The notes beneath the pieces are model-generated. The model was not told the DNA's origin and made no database searches. It worked only from the letters and a program-made list of their open reading frames with translations. DNA of 57,481 nt, taken from the NCBI GenBank assembly GCA_023375785.1, contig SZWC01004881.1:62936-120416 (forward strand). The letters are read 5' to 3'. Of the stretch, positions 1-9,795 are shown piece by piece (position 1 is the first letter of the stretch; the number at the start of each line of letters is the position of its first letter). The stretch comes from Penium margaritaceum. Taxonomy: Eukaryota; Streptophyta; Zygnematophyceae; Desmidiales; Peniaceae. Position numbers and translations under genes: made by a program.

Positions 1-8
1 GCACAGCT

Positions 9-383
9 GTGTCATGGCGCAGTGGCAAGCAGGAGTGCATTGCACGCAGCACTACTGAGGCTGAGTACATGGCCCTTGGCTCGGGCGCGTGTGAGAGTGT
101 GTGGTTGCGTCGTCTGTTGTCCGAGTTGCGTCAGTCTGTCGCATCCATCACCTTGCATTGTGACAATGAGAGTGCCATGGCCATTGCAGACAATGACGGT
201 GTGCATCACACTCGCACAAAGCACATCAATGTTGAGTATCACTATGTGCGTTCGTTGTTGCACGACGGCAGCATCAGCATCGTGTGGGTTGAGAAAGCAC
301 GGCAGCTGGCTGACTTTCTGACCAAGGCACTGAAGCGGGACTCGTTCAAGAAGGCTGTGAGTTCAGTCGGCGTGCGTCCGTGA
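9..383 (+). pseudogene. Copia-A1 RNase H C-terminal domain (partial at window edge)
   Basis: The 124 visible codons are the C-terminal part of a Ty1/copia RNase H, the domain that removes the RNA template during reverse transcription. The typical signatures are in order: SWRSGKQ near the start, STTEAEYMAL with the conserved acidic pair at about residues 16-22, HCDNESA around residue 50, TKHINVEYHYVR, and LADFLTKAL near the end. The frame is open from the window edge to a TGA at 381-383. The ATG at 9 is internal to the domain and not a real start. This part is uninterrupted, but the rest of pol is outside the window, so activity cannot be judged. Confidence 0.9.
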
Positions 384-480
384 CTTGCCCTCTTTGTCTC
401 TGCCTACGTCTCTGCGCGTCCTGGGGGAGTCTGTTTGTTGACCGTGTCTCTACCCACCCATGTGCACTATGCCTGTGAGT

Positions 481-490
481 CATGGGGGAG
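481..490 (+). other. Polypurine tract of Copia-A1
   Basis: CATGGGGGAG lies directly before the LTR start TGTTGG. The identical string precedes the 3' LTR of A3 (47628-47637) and, reversed, that of A2 (31738-31747). This is the expected position of the plus-strand primer. Confidence 0.85.
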
Positions 491-1277
491 TGTTGGTGCT
501 CTGTTGTGTCCTCCCGGCTTGTGTACATCGGCGTGCAGATGACTGACGGCAAGACTCGACGCTGATGGAGTGTCGTCCGGTGGAGCCGACGCACGCTGAT
601 GTCTTCTCGCAGTTCGCTGGAGTCTCCTCTCTCCGGCGACGTGTTCAGCTCCATCGGCATGCCTCCTCGGTGGTCGCGCTGCCGGCGGTCGCTGCCACCG
701 CAGTCGCTGTCTGCATGCGTCCAGCGCGTCCTGTCGCGCCTGCGTCGTTATGCGCTGCCTAGGGTCCTTGTTGCGTGTTGCATGGCCCTGGTCGGCACCA
801 TAAACCATCGTGGGCACTGCCTGGGTTCAGGCAGTCATAACTCCTTGCTACTATTTTTCTAGTTGATTCTGACCGCACGGCTGCGTTCGCAGCGTCGGTA
901 TTTTGGTATGGTCTAGTTTTCAGGCAAAACGGACGACGCCCGGGTTTTGGGCTGTCGGCTGTCTGGCAGGCCTCACCGAGAAAACCTGCCAGCCTGAAAA
1001 TAGCTATTTTCTGATTGGCTGGTGAACTGAGTAACAAGCTCTACAGAGCTGGGGGGTAGGCTAGTTCTTGGAGGGGTCTCCCATTGTGTCTCATTCTTCA
1101 TTGCTAATCAGTTACTGTCAGTTTCCAGCTGCTTTCTGGCGCTAACACTGGCGCGCGCACTTTTGAGTAACAAACCCAGAGCTTCCAGACTTAGACTCTA
1201 GAGCAGCAGACTGAGGGGGCAGCTGACTTAAGCAACGAGCGTGGAAGCCCGCAGGCTGCATCAACAACGCTGCTGCC
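491..1277 (+). repeat. 3' LTR of Copia-A1, truncated at its 3' end
   Basis: It starts TGTTGGTGCTC, having lost about 18 bp near the start compared with TGTTGGTTTTTGCGCATC in A3. It then follows the family LTR through the GAGTAACAAACCCAGAG and GCTGCATCAACAACGCTGCTGCC blocks. The terminal CCAACCTG...CCTAG segment seen in A2 and A3 is absent. Confidence 0.85.
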
Positions 1278-1542
1278 TGAGGGTCGGAGACCCTCAAGCA
1301 CCGCGGTTTTGGCCTAGTTGGCCAAGGATTCCGTCGAATCCGTTACATAAACAAATCATAACTTAATAAAGAAACGACTGCGTAGCTTCGAAAGGCGTGG
1401 CGAGCCATGACGACTCGGGCAAGGAAAATACCACTCCGACGAGGACGGTCATTCAGTTTTACAACGCGAACTTTTTCGAGCTCGCCTAAGCCTTTTCAAC
1501 ACAGAGTTCAAGTGTTCGTATTACATTGGCATCAGAGCTGGG
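1278..1542 (+). repeat. Possible LTR end and primer binding site of an unclassified element
   Basis: Immediately after the truncated A1 LTR there is a TG...CA-bounded stretch (1278-1525) containing AATAAAG. It is followed one base later by TGGCATCAGAGCTGGG at 1527-1542, one transition away from the TGGTATCAGAGC initiator-Met primer site used by many plant Gypsy and Copia elements. This suggests the U5 end of a different LTR element. I found no partner LTR in the window, and the coding sequence downstream is not recognisable, so the call is tentative. Confidence 0.4.
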
Positions 1543-2550
1543 TCGACCCGCTGACATCGCCGTCGTCTCTACTTCGTCACGACAAGCCTCACACACCGCG
1601 AGGAATGGTGAATTGATCGAGAAACAACAGGTGACCTCGTGGTGGTGCTGGTGGAACGCCGCCCAGAGGTGCCCAAACTCCACCACCATGTGCGCACACC
1701 CCACCTCCACCAACCCAACCAACTTCCGCACTATACTACTCTCACAAAGGCTTACTGGACCAGCAAGCTGCCACATCACCCTCTTGCTACAGCAACAAGG
1801 GAGACACAAGGGGCGAGCCAGGAGCCTTTAGCCTTTTTTTGGCGGGCGCCCAATCCAGGAAGAACAAAGGACCCGTCAGTCCTGGGTTCTCCAAGCAGAA
1901 AGAAGTAGGGAGAGTCATAACTTGGCCTCCGGTCCTCCGCTTTCTGTGTTGTTTTTATAATCCGTAAAATCGACTACTACCACTTCATGCCACTCAATTT
2001 CACCATTGTACTGTGATTATGTGGCTATTTTTTAAAAACGTGATTTCTACCTTGTAATTTCCACTCTAGTCCGTAATTCTTTCTCCAACCTGCCAACGTA
2101 TGACTTGAATCAGACAGTTGGTACTGAATAACATTGCCTGTCCTTTCCTTTTTTCCAAAAAAAAAAGGTGTGAAGGAGGTTTGGCTTGGAGCCACCTCGG
2201 TCCACCACGGGTTTGAAGCGAGGCACACATAGTCTAATAGTGTGTCCTCCACCCAGTTTAAAAAAAGGAAGAGAGGAGAGGGTGTTGGAGGAGGAGGTTG
2301 GAGACTGAGAGAGCCGGAGCAAGGCCTTACCACAAGGATGGCCGGCCATCTATGAAGTCCATAGATATGTCTTACCATGGCTGGTCGTGGATGGACAAGG
2401 ATTGGAGAAAACTAGGGGTCTTTGACCTCTGTCCCTTGTGGCACTGGCTCACATCACAACTCCGGCAAAATTCAGCCGCCTCTGACAACATGGTGGGCCA
2501 CCAAAAGAAGCAAGCCACAGTCTTCAATGACTTGTCAATGGAGAAGTGAC
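1543..2550. other. Non-coding stretch, no recognisable gene
   Basis: The interval has only short shadow ORFs, homopolymer tracts (poly-A at 2157-2166, poly-T near 1831) and AT-rich sequence around 1950-2060. If the site at 1527 is a true primer binding site, the first few hundred bases would be leader or gag of that element, but no gag motif is visible. The left limit of Gypsy-E is somewhere near 2550. Confidence 0.5.
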
Positions 2551-2639
2551 CGCTTGGGCCACTGTTACGGCACTCCTTTAAAATCAGCTACTGAAACACC
2601 GACACCGCGAGAACCACTACCTGGTGTGTGCCGCGCCGT

Positions 2640-3157
2640 CGCCAATACGACGCCTCAAAGAAAAAATTTCGAGTGTCATATTCCCCATGCACCTCACATC
2701 CCTCCATAAAGAGCTTCACAAGGAGGGTATCCTTGTGGATGGTGAGAGATGCAACCAGCATCATCACATCCGGTCGTCACAAGAGTGCCTTGGCTGGGTC
2801 GATGCGACCCGGCCGGTACACGATCTCGTAGTTCAAATGCGACTCGAGGTACTCCACCCAACGCGCTTGTCACCGGCTCAGGTTCGGCAGCGTCTTGAAG
2901 TACTTCAATGCGTGGTGGTTGATGTAGACCGTGAATTTTTGGGCCTCGAGGTAGCACTTCCAGTTCGTGAAGGCTGTGACCACGATGAGCTTCTCCTTGT
3001 CATGTATGGTGTAGTTCAACTCCATCCCACACAACTTACAGGAGTAGGCAACCGGTTGTGATCCGTTGCCAAAATCCTGTAAAATGATTCCATCAATGGC
3101 CATGTCCGATGCATCCATTGCCATTTCAAACTCACGGCCATTGTCGGTCAAGTACAA
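2640..3157 (-). pseudogene. Gypsy-E RNase H
   Basis: This is the Ty3/gypsy RNase H, which degrades RNA in the RNA-DNA hybrid. Visible signatures in order are AMDASDMAIDGIILQ (first catalytic Asp), PVAYSCKLCGMELNYTIHDKEKL (the E-x-N-Y region), and INHHALKYF where the family normally has TDHHAL, so the usual Asp is replaced by Asn. An in-frame TGA follows at 2870-2872. Beyond it the typical linker continues as YEIVYRPGRIDPAKALL. The neighbours are the RT upstream on the same strand and a barely recognisable integrase start downstream. It is not functional. Confidence 0.85.
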
Positions 3158-3223
3158 GGCCAGCGCGCAGGTCAGAGCCCTTATGATATTCTCAAAATCT
3201 TCTTTATTGCTAACTCTCCAACT

Positions 3224-4110
3224 CTACTCGGAATCCTTGCGAGTGAGATTGGAGAATGGCACTGGCACTCCCGCATAACCAAGGATAAATTTGCGGTAAT
3301 AGTCACAAAACGCAAGGAAGACTTGCACATCGTGCACATTATGCAACTTCGACCACTCTTGCATGGCCGACAACTTGCGCCGGTCCATGGTCATCTTTTC
3401 ATTCCCGATAAGGTATCCAAGAAATTCAATGTCATCCACTGCGAACTCACACTTAGAGAGATTTACAAAAAACCTCTCCTTCCTCAAAATCTCGAGGACC
3501 TTCTTCACATGCTCCTCATGCTCCTCTGCCGTCTTGCTATACACTAAGACGTCATTGAGGTATACCACTATGAATTCATCCAAGTACAGCCTGAAGATAT
3601 TACTTATTGATACCATGAAGGTCACTGGCGCATTGGTAAACCCGAAAGGCATCACAAGAAGCTCGTCATGACCATAGCGGGTACGGAAGGCCGTATTTTC
3701 TACATGATCTGTTGCAATGCAGATCTGGTGGCAGCCGGATCAGAGGTCGATCTTTGCGAAGGAGCAAGCTGCACAAAGCTGATCGAAGAACTCCGCAGCT
3801 CGTAGAAGCGGTTACCGGTTCTTGATGGTCAACTTGTTCAACCCCCGATAGTCCACACACATTTGCAGCTCTCCCATCTTTTTCTGAACAAACAAGACAG
3901 GTGTAGCATAAGGAGACAAGGATGGGTGGATGTAGACCTACTGATATCTCCGTCAATAGCTTCTTGAGCTCATGTAGCCTTTGTGTCGCTCATGTAGTGA
4001 ATTTTCCAAACAGGCGGGCGCGCTCCAGGTTTGAGGTCGTTGCGATGGTCTACGACCTGCTTCTGTGGCAGACCCGCCGGAAGAGTGTCGGGGATCACAT
4101 CCTTGAACTC
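3224..4110 (-). pseudogene. Gypsy-E reverse transcriptase, catalytic motif mutated
   Basis: The palm and thumb region of a Ty3/gypsy RT is readable at 3655-3224: MPFGFTNAPVTF, then the catalytic box as VVYLNDVLVYS, then SKCEFAVDDIEFLGYLI. The canonical box is Y-L-D-D. Here the first Asp is Asn, consistent with a single G-to-A transition in GAT. The N-terminal fingers (3956-3666 and upstream) continue in another frame, so at least one frameshift separates them. Order and strand fit with the protease to the right and RNase H to the left. The enzyme is dead both by motif and by frame. Confidence 0.88.
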
Positions 4111-4171
4111 TGTACACATCTTCTAAAGCCCCTCGGGCATCGTGGCCAACTTGCCTTGGGTCCCCAGCTGC

Positions 4172-4639
4172 TCACAAGTCACTCCATACATCACAACATG
4201 CACCATGTCCTCCGGTTTGTCGAAATCTTCCTCTACGTCTCGCACGAACGCCAAAAAATCGGCTCCTTTTTTTAATCACGCACTTGAGTTGCACCAAGTT
4301 CAGCATCAAAGGCGTCGATTCCTCCTTGCAAGATGTCAATTGCTGCGACGCTTCCTCCCCGCAAGTCTCCTCATTCGCAGCCTCTTCCTTGGACCACGTA
4401 GGCACGGGATACTCCTTGTCTACAAGATTAACTGAGATAGTGTGTGCCTCCCAATTGACGGTGAGGTTGTACTTGTGGAGGAAGTCACAACCGAGGATCA
4501 CATCATAATTTTTCATCGGACACACCCGGTATACGGTCGTTATGCGAAGTTTCCTCGCATGAATGGAGAGGGGATGGGTCAGGAACCCCACTTCAATCGT
4601 GCCGTCCACTTGGTTAGCAGTCTGTTTCTTGCTCGTGAG
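4172..4639 (-). pseudogene. Gypsy-E protease, C-terminal part
   Basis: This is the second half of a retropepsin-like Gypsy protease. The signature MKNYDVILGCDFLHKYN, the conserved ILG-x-D-W/F-L box of plant Gypsy proteases, is present, preceded by an LTSKKQTANQVDGTIEVGF segment. The segment begins directly at the CGCAA duplication next to Copia-D. The first half with the active-site loop lies beyond Copia-D at 9396-9795. The longer ORF that appears to start at 4741 is an artefact, because its first codons are Copia-D LTR. Confidence 0.85.
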
Positions 4640-4644
4640 CGCAA
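4640..4644. repeat. Left target-site duplication of Copia-D (CGCAA)
   Basis: CGCAA directly precedes the LTR start TGTTAATCC. The same 5 bp follow the 3' LTR at 9391-9395, and also follow the left LTR copy at 5249-5253. Confidence 0.85.
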
Positions 4645-5248
4645 TGTTAATCCTCCCTGTATATATGTATGACTCTGCGGTGGCCATGAGTGTGCAGGGC
4701 TTGCTAAGTCTGAGAGCGGAGGCAACGCACAGTGAGCGCATGCGTCAGCACTGAGCACACCAGACATCCACTTCTCTTCCTCTCCTGTGCTCGTTTCCCT
4801 CTCAGCAGCAATGCCCCAGCTCCAGCTCTTCAGCCAAGACTACTGCTAGATTAGCCATAGGGGACCTAGTGTGGCCCTGTCTTTTATTTGATCCTGCATG
4901 CTTGATTCTTGCGTTCGCAGACCTAGATGTGACCTCGAAGTCGAGGCTGGGTATTTCTGACTGACGTAGGTTGTGCACAAACGTGGAACCGGCCTAGAGC
5001 CGGATTTAGGGTCGTGCGTGGCATTTCCGCGCACCTGGAAAATGAGCGCCGGCGAGCTTCGCTCGCCGTTCGACGGGTGGGCTCGAGCAGCGAGTCCCAC
5101 CCTGTAGAGCCTCTCTCTGCTCTCTCCTAGCACTTGTAGTTTTTCTGCGACGGCGAATCTATGGCCGCCCTTTACCCAACCATAACTCACTCAAATCAGC
5201 ACCGTTTTGGACAAAACAAGTTGCAATAGATTCGTCTCGTTCCCTTTA
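4645..5248 (+). repeat. Left LTR of Copia-D
   Basis: The 604-bp copy starts TGTTAATCC and ends TTCCCTTTA. It differs from the right LTR by scattered substitutions and by about 20 extra bases at 5046-5072, a small GGCGAGC...GCTCGCC palindrome. No primer binding site follows it. The next bases are the CGCAA duplication. Confidence 0.85.
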
Positions 5249-5717
5249 CGCAAGGCCTCACTTTTGAGTACATTCCATGCTCACAAAGCTATGGCTTGTG
5301 TCACAATCCGGCAGACTCCCCACCTTCCCCTCGACGCCTTTCAGTTGCGCCTCCAAGAGAAGTGCGGGCTCTTCCTCCTCATACCCCAAATCCCATGCCT
5401 TGACCTAAAAAAACCCCTTCATTACCGCAAAGCATTCGGACGGATGGTCAGCTGGCATTTTGGGCTGAGAGGAGCCAAGAGTATCGCCATTTACTCAGGA
5501 CTCTCCTCGTTTCCCGACTCCTTTGTAGCTTTCCCTGCTTCCTTCTTGTCTTGCTTCCCCTTCCCTTGCCACTTACCCTTACCGTTGTCCTTCTTTGGAC
5601 TCCGACAATCACGCGCAAGGTGGCCTAGCTTGCAACAGTTGTAGCACTTGCACTATTGTAATGCTCCAATATCCATGGGCTTGTCGTCGCTCTCTGCCCG
5701 CTTGCCATAACCACCGC
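5249..5717 (-). repeat. Duplicated Gypsy-E protease/CCHC segment inside Copia-D
   Basis: The 469 bp are nearly identical to 9391-9860 (470 bp, differing by one C in a homopolymer and a few substitutions). On the minus strand they carry the CCHC knuckle CYNCCKLGHLARDC and a degenerate protease active-site loop reading DCDTSHSFV. The end at 5717 is sharp: after CCACCGC the right copy continues as Gypsy gag, while this copy continues as Copia pol. The open frames on the plus strand here are shadows of this minus-strand coding sequence. Confidence 0.88.
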
Positions 5718-5741
5718 TAAGACTTCCCCAGAGCCGGTGTC

Positions 5742-8700
5742 TTGTATGTGCCCAAGTTGCGAGTGAACTTGTTGTCCGGTGGGCAGCTGGATCGCCAAGC
5801 CAATGTGTCCACAGTGATGCAGCAGCAAAGATGCATGCTTTATGATTCGACTGGGAATTTGTTGGTGGATGGGTCCTTGCATGCTGACATGCTGTATCGC
5901 CTGAATCTCTTTCCCCTGGTTCCCACTCACTCGCACCGCCCACAGGCTCACGTTGTCACCACAACAGATGCAAAGCATACAGAACTCCTTCACAGACGCC
6001 TGGCACACATTCACACAGATCTCATCACAGACATGCAAAAGCACTCATCAGCACGAGGTATCACTCAGGAGGATTGCCCTCATGGACTCAAATCAGACAC
6101 ATGTCTGGAGTGCCATGAGGGCAAGGCTCATAGACAGAATTTCCCCAAGTCAGACAGGGACAGCACTGCACCTCTGCAACTGGTCCATACAGATCTGACT
6201 GGACCGATGCCCGTGCCCTCAGTCCAGTATGGGTCACAGTACATTCTGACACTGACAGATGACTTCAGTCGTTTTCGCTGGGCGTTCCTGCTCAAGTCAA
6301 AGTCAGACACTCTCCAGGCCATCACAGAGTGGATACCCCTTGCAGAGCGGCAGACAAAGTGCAAGTTACTGAAGCTATGGACTGACAGAGGGGGAGAGTT
6401 CATGGGCCCACTGACTGCAGCCCTCAAGGCACAAGGAATAGAACATCAGACCACTGCGCCGTACACTCCCCAGAAAAATGGGGTAGCCGAGAGATGGCAC
6501 AGAACACTTGGCGATGCCCTACGCACGCTACTGAGGGAGTCAGGTTTGTCCTTTGGGTTTTGGGAGGAAGCAGTGAAGTACATCACCTGGGTGTGGAACA
6601 GAGTTCCTCAAGGCCCACTACCCCGGTCAGTCACACCTTGGGAACGATGGTTTAAGGAAAAAGCGGATTTACGTCCTGCCCGAGTCTGGGGTACCATGGC
6701 CTGCGTCTGGTTCGCCAAACCACAACGCGAACACAAATTGAGTCCTAGAGGTCGGTGGTGTGTCTTTGTCGGTGTGTCACATGCATCAAAGGCGTGGAGG
6801 TTCTGGGACCCCACGAGCCACAGCTTCCTTGAGAGTCGAGATGCTTCCTTCCTGGAGCACATGCCGTACAAGCAATTCCGCACCTTGCGGCACGTTCCCA
6901 ACCTGACTAACCCTGAGCACTACCCCCACTATGTAAGCATTCCAGTGCTTGTCCCACAACCAGTCACAGCTCTCACACGCACTGTGGCACAAGAGCAGGG
7001 TGAGAACAACTCTGTGCCGAGAGAGCTCCTAACACCCAATGATATGGCAAGCACAGAGTCAAGTGCGCCTCAGTCACCCCCTGGGCTGCGAGGTGATGCC
7101 CCCACAGAGTCGGGGAAAACTGTCACATCTGCACCCAAACCTGTGAAACGTGCCTTGAGGGACATCCCACGCGTCAACTATCGAAAGTTCTATCACATGA
7201 CTGGTTCCAACTCCACACAGCACCAACAGGTGGAGCCCCTGACCCTGTCTGAGGCAAGGGGGCGCCCTGAAGCACCTGAGTGGGAGAAGGCCATGGCTGC
7301 CGAGATTAACGCTCTTTTGGAGCATAAGGTGTTCGAGGTTGTGCCTCTTCCACCTGGCCGAAAGGCCATAGATGTGAAGTGGGTCTTCAAGCTGAAGAGG
7401 AACTTGGCTGGCCTAATCGAAAAATACAAAGCCAGGTTGGTAGCAAAGGGGTTCCATCAAGTTCCAGGACAAGATTTCACCGACACTTATGCCCCGGTAG
7501 GCAAGTATGGCACCGGCAGAGTACTGTTGGGCGTGGTGGCCCATGAAGACTGGGAGATTCATCAAATGGACGTCAAGAACGCATTTCTGAACGGCCCTCT
7601 GGAGGAGGAACTGTATGTCAAACAACCAGAAGGGTTTGAGGATGGAACAGATCACGTCTGGTTGCTGCTTAAAGCTCTTTATGGGCTGAAGCAAGCACCC
7701 CAGTGTTGGAACAAAGAGATTAGCCACACTCTCATGACTGGGGAATTCACACAGAGTGTGTGTGATCCTTCCTACTTTTTACGCTGGGATGATGGAGTGC
7801 CCGTCGTGCTGTTGGTATATGTCGATGACCTGTTGCTCTTGTCCCCGTCGCTCTCTCTCATCACACGCACAAAGGCCCTACTCACTGAGAACTACACCAT
7901 GACGGATTTGGGGGAGGCAAGCAACTTCTTGGGCATGACTATCATCAGAGACAGATCTGCACGCACACTTACATTGCATCACGGACGGTTTCTGGCACAT
8001 CTCACTGGTCGTTTTCAACACCTCGTACAACACCTTCCACAGCAGCACTCACCAATGAGCCCTGATGTGTACACTCACTTTCTGGATGCACGCACCACTG
8101 ACTACGGTCCGGACAGTGACCCCACACTGTACCGAAAGATTACTGGCAGCCTATCCTACCTTGCATCCACCACACGTCCAGACATTTCCTGTGCAGTCAA
8201 TGTGCTGGCTCAATTTGGCCAACAACCTTGCAGTGCACATCACAAAACACTGTTGAAACTGCTGCGCTACGTGCTGGACACTGCTGGCTTTGGTCTGGTC
8301 TTTGCTCCCACGGCGTGTCGCTTGCTGGATGGGTTTTGTGACAGCGACTATGCGCGAGACCGTCAGGCCCGTAGTCGTGGTGGGTATGTGTTTTGTCTGT
8401 GGGGTACGGCTGTGTCATGGCGAAGTGCAAAACAGTCATGTGTGGTGTGCAGTGTGGCAGAAGCAGAGTACATGACATTGGGTGAAGCAGCGTGTGAGGG
8501 CATCTGGCTGGCACGCCTGCTTGAGGAATTGGGTCTGAATGTGCAAGCGGTCCCACTGCACAGCGACAGCTCCGCCGCACGCAGCATTGCCGCAAATGAT
8601 GGTGTGTTGCATCCACGCACAAAGCACATTAACGTCGAACATCACTTCGTCCGTGAGGCAGTGGAATCAGGAGCCATTCAAGTCCAACCTATCAGCGGGG

Positions 8701-8813
8701 ATGCACAACTGGCAGATTTCCTCACTAAAGCACTTCCCTCCACTGCACTGCAACTCCAACTCCATCATCTTGGCTGTGCACCCTCTGCACATATGGCCAA
8801 GGGGGTGTGTTAA
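5742..8813 (+). CDS. Copia-D pol: integrase, reverse transcriptase and RNase H (intact ORF)
   Basis: The 1023-codon open frame encodes cDNA synthesis and integration functions. Residues 1-30 (YVPKLRVNLLSGGQL) are the end of the protease/pre-integrase region. The zinc-binding HHCC module lies around residues 80-130 (LLHRRLAHIH, then CLECHEGKAH). The integrase catalytic triad is Asp151 (VHTDLTGP), Asp215 (WTDRGGEF) and Glu250 (NGVAERWH). The RT runs from about residue 540, with QMDVKNAFLNG and the active site YVDD at 693-696. RNase H is at about 860-1000 (DSDYARD, AEAEYM, HSDSSAA, LADFLTKAL). No stop or frameshift is seen. The ATG at 5742 is only the first Met after the rearrangement breakpoint. 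Gag and protease are missing, so it may supply enzymes in trans at most. Confidence 0.9.
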   Translation: MYVPKLRVNLLSGGQLDRQANVSTVMQQQRCMLYDSTGNLLVDGSLHADMLYRLNLFPLVPTHSHRPQAHVVTTTDAKHTELLHRRLAHIHTDLITDMQKHSSARGITQEDCPHGLKSDTCLECHEGKAHRQNFPKSDRDSTAPLQLVHTDLTGPMPVPSVQYGSQYILTLTDDFSRFRWAFLLKSKSDTLQAITEWIPLAERQTKCKLLKLWTDRGGEFMGPLTAALKAQGIEHQTTAPYTPQKNGVAERWHRTLGDALRTLLRESGLSFGFWEEAVKYITWVWNRVPQGPLPRSVTPWERWFKEKADLRPARVWGTMACVWFAKPQREHKLSPRGRWCVFVGVSHASKAWRFWDPTSHSFLESRDASFLEHMPYKQFRTLRHVPNLTNPEHYPHYVSIPVLVPQPVTALTRTVAQEQGENNSVPRELLTPNDMASTESSAPQSPPGLRGDAPTESGKTVTSAPKPVKRALRDIPRVNYRKFYHMTGSNSTQHQQVEPLTLSEARGRPEAPEWEKAMAAEINALLEHKVFEVVPLPPGRKAIDVKWVFKLKRNLAGLIEKYKARLVAKGFHQVPGQDFTDTYAPVGKYGTGRVLLGVVAHEDWEIHQMDVKNAFLNGPLEEELYVKQPEGFEDGTDHVWLLLKALYGLKQAPQCWNKEISHTLMTGEFTQSVCDPSYFLRWDDGVPVVLLVYVDDLLLLSPSLSLITRTKALLTENYTMTDLGEASNFLGMTIIRDRSARTLTLHHGRFLAHLTGRFQHLVQHLPQQHSPMSPDVYTHFLDARTTDYGPDSDPTLYRKITGSLSYLASTTRPDISCAVNVLAQFGQQPCSAHHKTLLKLLRYVLDTAGFGLVFAPTACRLLDGFCDSDYARDRQARSRGGYVFCLWGTAVSWRSAKQSCVVCSVAEAEYMTLGEAACEGIWLARLLEELGLNVQAVPLHSDSSAARSIAANDGVLHPRTKHINVEHHFVREAVESGAIQVQPISGDAQLADFLTKALPSTALQLQLHHLGCAPSAHMAKGVC
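8796..8805 (+). other. Polypurine tract of Copia-D
   Basis: GCCAAGGGGG ends three bases before the 3' LTR start at 8808 and overlaps the last codons of pol, the usual place of plus-strand priming. Confidence 0.7.
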
Positions 8814-9390
8814 TCCTCCCTGTATATATGTACGACTCTGCGGTGGCCATGAGTGTGCACGGCTTGCTGAATATGAGAGCGGAGGCGACGCACAGTGAGC
8901 GCGTGCGTCAGCACTAAGGACACCGGGCATCCACTTCTCTTCCTCTCCTGTGCTCGTTTCCCTCGCAGCAGCAATGCCCCAGCTCCAGCTCTTCAGCCAA
9001 GACTACTGCTAGATTAGCCATAGGGGACCTAGTGTGGCCCTGTCTTTTATTTGATCCTGCATGCTTCATACTTGCGTTCGCAGACCTAGATGTGACCTCG
9101 AAGTCGAGGCTGGGTATTTCTGACTGACGTAGGTTGTGCACAAACGTGGAACCGGCCTAGAGCCGGATTTAGGGTCGTGCGCGGCATTTCCGCGCACCTG
9201 GAAAATGAGCCCACCCGGGTGGGCTCGAGCAGCGAGTCCCACCCTGTAGAGCCTCTCTCTGCTCTCTCCTAGCACTTGTAGTTTTTCTGCGACGGCGGAT
9301 ATATGGCCGCCCTTTACCCAACCATAACTCACTCAAATCAGCACCGTTTTGGACAAAACAAGTTGCAATAGATTCGTCTCGTTCCCTTTA
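8808..9390 (+). repeat. Right (3') LTR of Copia-D
   Basis: The 583-bp copy starts TGTTAATCCTCCCTG and ends TTCCCTTTA, with CGCAA immediately after (9391-9395). A TATA-like GATATATGG occurs near 9298, about 90 bp before the end. Confidence 0.88.
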
Positions 9391-9395
9391 CGCAA
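9391..9395. repeat. Right target-site duplication of Copia-D (CGCAA)
   Basis: It matches 4640-4644. Collapsing the two copies joins the two protease segments of Gypsy-E in the same minus-strand frame. Confidence 0.85.
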
Positions 9396-9795
9396 GGCCT
9401 CACTTTTGAGTACATTCCATGCTCACAAAACTATGGCTTGTGCCACAATCCAGCAGACTCCCCACCTTCCCCTCGACGCCTTTCAGTTGCGCCTCCAAGA
9501 GAAGTGCGGGCTCTTCCTCCTCATACCCCAAATCCCATGCCTTGACCTAAAAAAACCCCCTTCATTACCGCAAAGCATTCGGACGGATGGTCAGCTGGCA
9601 TTTTGGGCTGAGAGGAGCCAAGAGTATCGCCATTTACTCAGGACTCTCCTCGTTTCCCGACTCCTTTGTAGCTTTCCCTGCTTCCTTCTTGTCTTGCTTC
9701 CCCTTCCCTTGCCACTTACCCTTACCGTTGCCCTTCTTTGGACTCCGACAATCACGCGCAAGGTGGCCTAGCTTGCAACAGTTGTAGCACTTGCA
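9396..9795 (-). pseudogene. Gypsy-E CCHC zinc knuckle and protease N-terminal part
   Basis: Reading leftward from 9795 the gag frame continues past a TAG (after GALQ) into the zinc knuckle CYNCCKLGHLARDC, a canonical CX2CX4HX4C nucleic-acid-binding motif of nucleocapsid. A Lys/Gly-rich basic tail follows. Further left, around 9430-9470, the aspartic protease loop reads LLDCGTSHSFVSMECTQ, where Gypsy proteases usually have D-S/T-G-A; the catalytic Asp is present but the next residue is Cys. Additional in-frame stops lie between. Copia-D cuts the gene at 9395. Confidence 0.85.

Larger units (their letters stand above)
1..1277 (+). mobile_element. Copia-A copy A1, 3' terminal part (RNase H, PPT, truncated 3' LTR)
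   Basis: The element enters from the left window edge. It consists of the RNase H C-terminus (9-383), about 100 bp of untranslated sequence, a polypurine tract and an LTR beginning TGTTGG. The RNase H protein and LTR are clearly homologous to copies A2 and A3 further right. The LTR matches the 852-bp family LTR only as far as the shared ...AACGCTGCTGCC motif, then switches to unrelated sequence at about 1278, so the last ~70 bp are missing. Internal gag, protease, integrase and RT would lie left of the window. The family assignment is secure. The cause of the truncation is inferred. Confidence 0.9.
4645..9390 (+). mobile_element. Copia-D: Ty1/copia element with rearranged 5' part
   Basis: The element is bounded by LTRs starting TGTTAATCCTCCCTG (4645 and 8808) and by CGCAA duplications. 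It lies in the opposite orientation inside the Gypsy-E protease. Between the LTRs there should be primer site, gag, protease, integrase, RT and RNase H. Instead the left LTR is followed by CGCAA and 464 bp more of Gypsy-E (5249-5717), then abruptly by the end of the Copia protease region and an intact integrase-RT-RNase H ORF. Primer site, gag and protease active site are gone, so it cannot move on its own although its pol ORF is open. Confidence 0.88.

Noticed and set aside
4172..4741. 189-codon minus-strand ORF with apparent start at 4741
   Set aside because: Its first ~33 codons are Copia-D LTR; the true coding segment is the Gypsy-E protease from 4639 leftward.
5207..5644. 145-codon plus-strand frame repeated almost identically at 9349-9771
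   Set aside because: Conservation is explained by the duplication of the Copia-D LTR/Gypsy-E segment; the real coding (CCHC, protease loop) is on the minus strand.
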